64,000 nucleotides of DNA. Origin: Xanthostigma xanthostigma (lineage: Eukaryota; Arthropoda; Insecta; Raphidioptera; Raphidiidae). Below, in pieces: positions 57,507-64,000 of this stretch. Within the stretch, counting starts at the first letter, position 1, and each line of letters starts with the position of its first letter. The stretch lies in contig OY754475.1 in the NCBI GenBank assembly GCA_963575645.1, positions 7,130,001-7,194,000 of the forward strand, read 5' to 3'. The notes beneath the pieces were generated by a model. It ran no database searches, was not told the DNA's origin, and saw only the letters and a list, made by a program, of their open reading frames with translations. Made by a program: the position numbers and the translations under genes.

Positions 57507-60500
57507 CTTTGAAAACAGTTAGGATTAAATAATGACCCAAAAATTAATGTATTATTCGTCCGTTTACGGATCCTCAAATTTAAAACTGAATTTTTTTCGG
57601 TCGTTCTTTTATGTGTAAGATGACAAAACGAAACTTTCTTGTAAAAATAAATAGAATAATAAACCGTTACGAAAATTACACCATTATTATGTAAAGAACA
57701 ACGTTATAGCATATATTTCTTCTGCGCATGTCCTTCATATTTACATATCAAACATCTGTGACTATGACTTACGAATGTCTTATATCGGAATCTTCAAAAG
57801 TACTATATCGAACTTACTTGTAAGATAGCTTGCGAGGCACGCTGTTTGCCGTCGCGTTTATTTTTACAAACGACAGTTGCCTTGTGTTTACCGGCAGTCA
57901 TCGTAAACTGATTCTTTTGTCGTTTTAACATATTGCCTTGATACTCGATTCGCATGTCTCCCAATCCGAAATTCCTCTGGAGACAAGTCAACAATATCGC
58001 ATGCGGAGACGGCTCCGTTGTCTTTGCGCAAAATTCAGCTACGCGAGGATCTTCTATTTTAATATCGTCAAAGAACTACAATAAAACAAAAAACAATCAC
58101 GTGAAATAAATTAGGAAACAATCGACATCTCAGACACAAGTAGCTACTACTAAAAAAATCGCCTGTGACCAACGGACAGACATTGAAGTAATGCAAACAC
58201 TAGAAAGGTAAATGTGAGTCAAAGATTACTCATATTTCAAATCGTCAAATCATATATTATGTAAACAAACTGTAGCGCCTTGTAGTTCTTGAAATACTTG
58301 GATAGAAAAAAGATCAAACCATTGTGTCATAAGTTATTTGGAATGCTGAACCGATAAAAAAAAGTGTGCGATGGTTCTCTTAACTGCTCTAGATATTCCT
58401 GACAGCTGGTGGGCTTAAATAAAACATTTGTACTTACAGATAAATCCTGGTCTGCAGACTTTCCAACGGTTGTACCGCCGTTTTTTTCATCGGTAATTAT
58501 TTTCATTTGAGGTATCAATATTTCCAGAGTCGATTTCGCCGCTTCCGATTTAGCTTGCTTTTTACTTGCACCGTATCCGACTCCATACTTCATCCCGCTT
58601 ATCGATATGGTAGCCGCGTAAGGCGTAGCGGCGTTCTCCAACTCTTGGAAATGATATTTTGGTTGTTTCTTTAACACATGCTGGACGTACTCGTGCAAAA
58701 TACACACGTGACTTTTGCCGTTCGGATTCATTATCCATTCTTTTTGCGTATGGTTGTTTCCTCCTGAAAAAAATCGCCTGCTTTCAGTCTAAAAGCACAT
58801 TTTTCTTCGAAATACGTATGCGATAACAGGATACATACACTCCACAACGAGATAAAACATTCGAAAATTACGTCAGTTTAAGCGGTCATTCTAAGCGAAC
58901 TAAGGTTCGCATTTGCTTATATTAAAAAAAAAAACTGATTAGTATTGAATTCTAAATACGTGCAACCTAACCTAAAAATTGGCAACAAGTAACACTAGCG
59001 CCGCGCGCGGTTTGGGATGCTAATAGAGTTTTCACATATTTATACAAACAATAGACGTTTGATATCGCACTATAGAAGTATTGATACTAATGCGTTTGTT
59101 ATACAAAAGTGTAACCGTTGATTATATACCTAACGTACACTTTTCAATATAAATATCACTGAGTTATTTACGCTACAGTAATAATCAAGCACACCTAATA
59201 TAATGTAGCCAGAAGGTAAATAATTTTGACAATAAACTAGAGAGAAATAATGTAGCCACCATTTGGCTTAAATACAGACTATTGTACGACACAATAAGCG
59301 TTTAGTGCGAAATTATAATTAACTAAGTGTAACCCGCGACTTCGTCGTTGCAGTATGTGGATTTTGTAATCCGTTACTATATATACAGACAATTTGAACC
59401 AGTAGTTCCTGAGATTAGCGCGTTCAAACAAACAAACAAACTCTTCAGCTTTATATATTAGTATAGATGAGTTTGTTTGTTTGTTTGAACGCGCTAATCT
59501 CAGGAACTACTGGTTCAAATTGAAAAGAATTTTTTTGTTGGATAGCCTATTTATCGAGGAAGGCTATAGGCTATATAAAATCAGGCTACGACTATTAGGA
59601 GCGGAGCATTAATAAAAAATGTTACAAAATGTATCTCAAAAATAAGCTTCTATTCAGGTGAAATGCACTAACTAAATATACTCATATTAGCGATGTCAGA
59701 ATACAACGCCGGCTAGCTCAATCGGTAGAGCACACGACTGTCAATATCAGGGTCGTGAGTTCGAGCCCTACGTAGGGCGAATATATATATTTTTTTTTTT
59801 ATTTTCTACATTGCTTTCTTCTAAGGCTTACATTTAAATTTAATTTAATTAATTTAAAAAAAATTATTAGTTAAAAAAATTATAAATACTGCTTTTTATC
59901 GACAAAAACTTTTGAAGGGTAACTCCGATCATCATGAAATTTGGACACAACATTCATCTCGGTAAACTAAGATGAATGTGTGTACTCATGTTCCTCCCTT
60001 CCCCATTCGTTCTTTTACACCCGGGTGAAACCGGGCGGGACCGCTAGTATCTAATATATTGCAAACAGACACTTCAATTTTATTTATTTGTATAGATAGG
60101 ACTCCACTGAATATCTATGTCGAGTTACCTGAATTAGCATCGGAGTTTTGAATAGGAAGCGTAATCAATTTTGTGCTGTCCGGTAATGTGGGCCGCTGAA
60201 GCTGTTTTTCCTGCCGATTTCGTTTCGCGTGCTTCCGTCGAGCCGACCACGATTTGAAACGCATGACGTTAACGGTTTTGAATTGAAACAATTTCGAACA
60301 ATATTCTCGTAGCTCGTTGCTCGTCAACGACTGTGACTGTAAATGTTCTTCGGCGGTTTCGATGCGCGGATTCGGTAAAATGAGTCCGACCGGAGCCGCG
60401 GGTGCATTTTCGTCGTTCTTCGCCAATTCAGCTTCGATCTTAGCCTTTTCTTTTTCTTCTTCCTCTTGATCTAAGGCTCGACGGTAACTCAAACAAGGAA

Positions 60501-62735
60501 TGCTACCTAACGGTATTTTATGTTTCTGAAAATACAAGAAGGAAAATAAAATTCATATCTTGAGATTCATTTTTAACCGACTTCAAAAAAGGAGGAGGTT
60601 CTATGTTCGACTGTATATTTTTTTTTTTATGTATGTTCACCGATTTCTCCGTCAATTATGGACCGATTTTCAAATTTTTTTTTTTATTCGAAAGAGTGCA
60701 CTTCCGAGGTGGTCCCATCGGAACCAAGTCAGGATCTGATGGTGGAATCCGGAGAAAACGAGGAAAACTCTCAAATTTCAAAGGCACGCATACTTGGCCT
60801 ACCCATTGCAATACTTTATCTAACACTAAAAAGAGAAAAATAAAATATTTTTAACAAAAAAATTGAACCGACTTTAAAATATGCACTAAAAAGTAAAAAA
60901 TAATTGCGTATTGAAATGTTTTGGAGTTGGTGTCAGCCAAAATGAAATCTATTCCGAGAACTAGAGACATGTAAGATTTACATTGCTACTTTCGAATTCC
61001 GATGTGACACCGACTCCAAAAATAACAATAATTATTATTTTTTACTTTTTAGTGCATATTTTGCTACTGTGCATTATATATATGTATAACTAGCTGTTAC
61101 CCGCGGCTTCGCACGCGATTGAAATAAAACGGTTTTTTTTTTTAATTTGGTTCAGTCAAAACCTTAGTGTCATATGTTATACGTGCATTTTAATAAGGAT
61201 TAATTGTCGAATAAAATGGGGAAAAAGCTATCAAATCGGAAGTGCCGTGTTGTTGATTGTAAAGATACACCAACTAAACATCCAGAATTACAATTCCATC
61301 GTTTTCCTGGATTAGTACGTCGTCAAGGGTAATTACATTTTATTTTACGTCTGTAATCATTATTAAATACATGAAAAATATCATAATTGTTATTTTGTTA
61401 ACAAAAATAAGATTTAAAAAATTTAGAAATTAAAATTGTATATAATTTATGTAGTTTTTTTACTGACATTTTGCGTAAATATTTTTTTATAATTAAGAAT
61501 AACACTGGTTTCCATATGTTTGTAAGTTTTGGGTGAACCACTTTTGAAAAAATCAAACACGAGATGGTGCGAAGGTCGCGTGTCAAAAATACTTTCCTAG
61601 CGTATAGTATATGTGATGGTAGGTGAATTTATTTAATAAAGGCAATCCGCATGCGACCCTACTTGCCCGTAGAATTTATATATCTAACACCGGATTTTCC
61701 CAAAATGATTGAGTTCAGTCAGCGCAAACCAGAGACGGACTGCTCGGAGAACAAACTGAACGATGTGTGCAGCTATTTATAGTGAAAATCGGTCTGCGGA
61801 CTATGATTCAAGATCTACATATTCCGAAAAAGCATTTAAAGGAATGTCGTTGCTAGAATCCTAGCGAGGAAGTTTTTAGAGATTTCTCACCGTAATACAA
61901 ATTTGTCGTTACTTACCCTTGCACTTCCCGAACCGAGAAAGTAGGGCTTAGACAAAGTACAAACTCTCGTCGTTTTGTGCAAATATAAAGGCATTCCACT
62001 GAAATGAGTCAGTCGAATCCAACCCTCCGGTAGTAAATCAAAATGATTATGACATTTTTCGATCAGAACAATCTTGTCCTTTTCTTCGTACGGCTGCTCT
62101 TCCCCATTGGCCGTATCTTCAGCTTCGGTTCTCTTCCGCACTTTCCTCTTACGGTAATCGTCCGGTAAACCTTCTTCTAAAAGCGCATCCAACTCATCCG
62201 AAGACAGGTTGTAGTCCGTATCGTCTGAATTTTCTTCCGAACCGTTACCGTCGCTGTCTGCCGTTTCAGATATGACGTTCCAACTACCGAACTTACTTAA
62301 GTCGTCGATATCGCTCTGTTTTTGTTCTGGCACCGCCGAATTCGATTTCAATATTTCCGTATCGCTTTTGTTCGATAAATCAGCGGAATAAATTTGTTCG
62401 GATTGTTCGGGACTTTTGATAGAATTCGAGCCGTTTTCGGCACCGAAATCTTCCGTTTTGATTTGTTCGCTACTCGTATTGGAACCGTTAGTGTGTTCTT
62501 GATCGCTAGTTTCGCAGCGATCCATTCCTTCATTTTTTAAAGTTTCTATATCTACGTTAAAACTACACGATTCCATTTGGTCGTCTTCGTCGACATCTAA
62601 ATTTTTCTGCGGTAAGTTTTTAACTTCAAAACTTTGTTTCATCGACGAGAACGGACACGCGTTTTGGTATTCATTTTCATTCTGTAGCACGTTCGATTGT
62701 TCCAAACGAAGTATTTCTTCATCGAAGTTCGCCAT
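57222..62735 (-). CDS. pasha: Pasha (DGCR8 orthologue), Microprocessor RNA-binding subunit
   Basis: Pasha binds primary microRNA hairpins in the nucleus and positions Drosha for cleavage. Coding exons on the - strand: 62735-61917, 60525-60129, 58763-58438, 58075-57818, 57506-57222. All introns are GT-AG. The total is 2085 nt, divisible by three, giving 694 residues; Drosophila Pasha is 642 and human DGCR8 773. Domain order: acidic N-terminus, WW (about 236-266), IPCL heme motif (about 282-285), dsRBD1 (about 424-492), dsRBD2 (about 536-600), helical tail. The start is the ATG giving MANFDEEILRLEQ; the frame continues only seven codons upstream without another ATG. Nothing is broken and all key domains are present. 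Convergent with cnk. Confidence 0.94.
57818..58075 (-). CDS. pasha: pasha exon 4: second dsRBD
   Basis: Residues 515-600. PHAILLTCLQRNFGLGDMRI is the first helix and loop; then FTMTAGKHKATVVCKNKRDG and KQRASQAILQ, the GKH..V..KNK..GK..A strand-helix signature of the DGCR8 dsRBD2, with the basic residues that contact RNA. Flanking introns are short (362 and 311 bp). Confidence 0.92.
58438..58763 (-). CDS. pasha: pasha exon 3: first dsRBD
   Basis: Residues 406-514. EWIMNPNGKSHVCILHEYVQ opens the domain. Then ATISISGMKYGVGYGASKKQ and AKSEAAKSTLEILIP, the usual dsRBD beta strands and the A-K-x-x-AA helix. A serine/glycine linker follows. The acceptor at 58764-58765 joins a split glycine codon with exon 2. 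Confidence 0.92.
59328..59466 (-). mobile_element. Helitron fragment (pasha intron 2), head-to-head with the next copy
   Basis: On the - strand the 5' region aaagctgaagagtttgtttg and gcgctaatctcaggaactac is present, ending after ~130 bp in acgacgaagtcgcggg, a Helitron 3' hairpin of a different subfamily. It meets the + strand copy at 59462 as an inverted pair. Confidence 0.55.
59462..60047 (+). mobile_element. Non-autonomous Helitron with tRNA-like interior (pasha intron 2)
   Basis: Longest copy of the 4063-4630 type. The 5' TC end is lost at the head-to-head junction. The 3' end is gggcgggaccgctag (60033-60047). The interior at 59707-59779 is tRNA-like. The tail ggtaaactaagatgaatgtg is shared with the copies at 4, 12.9 and 29.3 kb. 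Confidence 0.65.
59707..59779 (+). pseudogene. tRNA-Lys-like pseudogene inside a Helitron
   Basis: Reads ggctagctcaatcggtagag (D arm/A box), then gggtcgtgagttcgagccct (T arm/B box), closing near gtagggcg. Overall it resembles tRNA-Lys (CTT). In the anticodon loop position there is gtc, and the anticodon stem (cacga/tatca) does not pair, so it should not fold into a working tRNA. The copy at 4323-4360 lacks the second half. Confidence 0.6.
60129..60525 (-). CDS. pasha: pasha exon 2: heme-binding / dimerisation region
   Basis: Residues 274-406. Right after the WW domain it reads KHKIPLGSIPCLSYRRALDQ; the cysteine of IPCL is the heme ligand in DGCR8 (established knowledge), here about Cys284. 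Then an Ala/Glu-rich linker, then LREYCSKLFQFKTVNVMRFK and SWSARRKHAKRN, and PTLPDSTKLITLPIQ, which matches the strand leading to dsRBD1 in DGCR8. Confidence 0.92.
60573..61070. repeat. AACCGACTTCAAAAAAGGAGG repeat with hairpin (pasha intron 1)
   Basis: aaccgacttcaaaaaaggag at 60574 begins a repeat that is very common in moth genomes (memory). It continues with gtatgttcaccgatttctcc and gtggtcccatcggaaccaag. Its right part (60885-61065) forms a hairpin with gcactaaaaagtaaaaaata mirrored by tattttttactttttagtgc, and gttttggagttggtgtca mirrored by tgacaccgactccaaaa in part. Confidence 0.6.
61089..61125 (-). mobile_element. Helitron 3'-end remnant
   Basis: ctagctgttacccgcggctt followed by cgcacgcg is the mirror image of the standard insect Helitron 3' end (hairpin then CTAG). 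The matching 5' end was not found to the right. Confidence 0.5.
61216..61332 (+). pseudogene. THAP zinc-finger N-terminal fragment
   Basis: ATG at 61216, 38 codons, stop at 61330-61332. Reads MGKKLSNRKCRVVDCKDTPT and ELQFHRFPGL. The Cys-x4-Cys pair close to the start followed by FHRFP is the opening of a THAP DNA-binding domain (C2CH). The second Cys-His pair is missing. A possible donor (cgtcaag|ggtaatt) sits at the end, so this may be a first exon whose partner is lost or elsewhere. It lies antisense in pasha intron 1, about 90 bp from a Helitron end. THAP domains occur in P-element transposases and in host genes; I cannot tell which was the source. Confidence 0.55.
61917..62735 (-). CDS. 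pasha: pasha exon 1: acidic N-terminus and WW domain
   Basis: Residues 1-273. The first ~200 residues are Asp/Glu/Ser-rich and probably disordered, with SDQEHTNGSNTSSEQIKTED and NSDDTDYNLSSDELDALLEE. A basic stretch, DDYRKRKVRKRTE, looks like a nuclear localisation signal. The WW domain follows at about 236-266: LPEGWIRLTHFSGMPLYLHK then RVCTLSKPYFLGSGSAR. The second WW tryptophan is replaced by leucine (TLSKP, compared with TWSRP in human DGCR8). The donor at 61916 is aagg|gtaagt. Confidence 0.92.
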
Positions 62736-64000
62736 TGTAAGTACCTGTCGTTTCACAAGTATGTTCTATGCAGCTGGAGCTACGCTAACCCACAAAAACC
62801 AATGAAATATCCAACTTATATCAATTAATCACCGATTGGATATCTCCCATTAGTATTTGCAGCGATTAGCGATCGGTTCACTATTATTTTTGCAATAGCA
62901 GGAAACTCGGAAATCGGCCAAATTTCTAAAATAAAATTTGTATAAATTTTTGAAAAGACGCTGTTTTCGAAACTGGATCCCATTAATGTCTCCGTAACCA
63001 CCTGTTTTATTCCAGCTTCTTCACTTGTTTTAAATATATAGAAAATTGGTTTCTTAAACATGCAAAAGTCAACCATGCGACTTTCTTACTGTAAACGTGA
63101 ATCCTTTAAAGCTAATATTATGACTAAGATTATATTATTTTCTCACAATATTCAACAAGTCTTGTAATATTCGTACCAAATGAAATAAAATAGACGTAAC
63201 ATTAACTAATTGTGTTGTTATCCGTGGACAACGGAGATAAGCTGACGCCACTGTTTACTCTTTACACACAAATCAAAAAATAAATAGAGATAAACGTACT
63301 ATCTATTTAATCTGTACGATGACTTTATCATGTGAAATAATATTCTATGTACTTCACCGTTCTTGAAGAGCAACAAATATAGAAAGAAAACGTATTGACT
63401 AGCATAAAGACACGTGCTGAAAAATAATACATACAAAATTTTGAGAATTGTCAATGTAGTTTTTAAAAATGCAAACTATTTAGAATAATTCTTTTTGAAG
63501 TTATTTGGGACAATAAGTATCTGTTAATAAAAGATCAAATGCACGTTAATATCACACATTTTTTATTTTTCTGAACATTTACACTTTTATTGCACCCTTA
63601 TGTATGTAAATAAACGATTACATGCCATACTGACGCCATTTTAATGTCTTCATTTGGCTTCAAAATGTTTTTCTTAAAGGTAAAAAAAATAAATTGTTCG
63701 AAGCTTAAAAGTAAACTACGAAATTCATTAGGAGTTATTGTATTATATTCTATCATATGTAATATTTTAAAATATATATAGGCTCCCAATAAAACTAGAT
63801 TTCATCAATTTAAGAACAAACGGTAATTTCCGTTTAAAATAAAATGTTGATAGCCACTGTTTATGGCTTGGTACAACTAGCGGCATCTCTTCAGCAAAAG
63901 GCTGAACTTTTTAGTTAACGTGTACTGCCGGCAGGATTATTCTTATCGGTATTCGGCCAACTATTGTTATTCTTTTACTTCATTGGCAACACTGTGCTGT
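62736..64000. promoter_or_regulatory. pasha upstream region
   Basis: The - strand upstream of the ATG should contain the pasha promoter and 5' untranslated sequence. A possible 5' intron boundary (acgacag|gtactt) lies 10 bases before the ATG but is not supported by a matching acceptor. No TATA box is evident and no other gene is recognisable up to the window end. Confidence 0.35.

Noticed and set aside
59707..59779. Functional tRNA gene
   Set aside because: The anticodon stem does not pair and the sequence is embedded in a Helitron with a second, truncated copy elsewhere.
62825..63076. 83-codon frame upstream of pasha
   Set aside because: Low-complexity hydrophobic translation without homology; more likely chance in AT-rich DNA.

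Overview
This window is animal nuclear DNA, almost certainly from an insect. It is AT-rich, it has spliced genes with GT-AG introns, and most of it is old transposon sequence. Two conserved single-copy genes can be rebuilt exon by exon with consistent reading frames. The first is cnk (connector enhancer of ksr, a Ras/MAPK scaffold), with 12 coding exons on the + strand from 38392 to 50205. The second is pasha (the DGCR8 orthologue and partner of Drosha in the Microprocessor), with 5 coding exons on the - strand from 62735 down to 57222. They are convergent, tail to tail, about 7 kb apart. Several repeats match, from memory, families very common in Lepidoptera: Helitrons starting TCTATACTAATAT and ending CTAG, the AACCGACTTCAAAAAAGGAGG repeat, and SINE-like tails ending in a CATA microsatellite followed by AATAAAAGCGTG. 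A moth or butterfly is therefore my best guess, but the sequence alone does not prove it.

Region 1-38.3 kb has no gene I can support. It is a nested transposon landscape. It holds hAT elements with readable 8-bp target duplications (6662-7859, 9303-9636, 33427-33874), pogo/Tc1-like miniature elements (3027-3485, 23470-23835), a TTAA-flanked element (21069-21638), an IS630/Tc1-like element keeping the C-terminal end of a transposase (27070-27587), Helitrons, tRNA-derived SINEs and a frameshifted LINE reverse-transcriptase fragment (13887-14922). It also has a 245-bp tandem array encoding a decayed acidic repeat (17395-18300) and many long hairpins. One miniature-element family with ends like AAGGCCGCTGCACACGAGGC occurs six times across the window.

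Region 38.3-50.2 kb is cnk, with SAM, CRIC, PDZ and PH domains in the usual order, two very large low-complexity exons and a proline-rich C-terminus. Its introns hold a near-perfect ~730-bp palindrome (40945-41675), a Tc1-type miniature element and a doubly nested one. Region 50.2-57.2 kb is intergenic, with three or four miniature elements. Region 57.2-62.7 kb is pasha, with an acidic N-terminus, a WW domain, an Ile-Pro-Cys-Leu heme-ligand motif, two double-stranded-RNA-binding domains and a helical C-terminal tail. Its larger introns hold two Helitrons head to head and a stray THAP zinc-finger fragment. The last 1.2 kb is pasha upstream sequence.

The two genes belong to unrelated pathways (Ras-Raf signalling and primary microRNA processing), and nothing here suggests joint function. 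The most unusual property is the density of long inverted repeats, including Penelope-like terminal-repeat palindromes with a hammerhead-like core and 13-14 bp target duplications.
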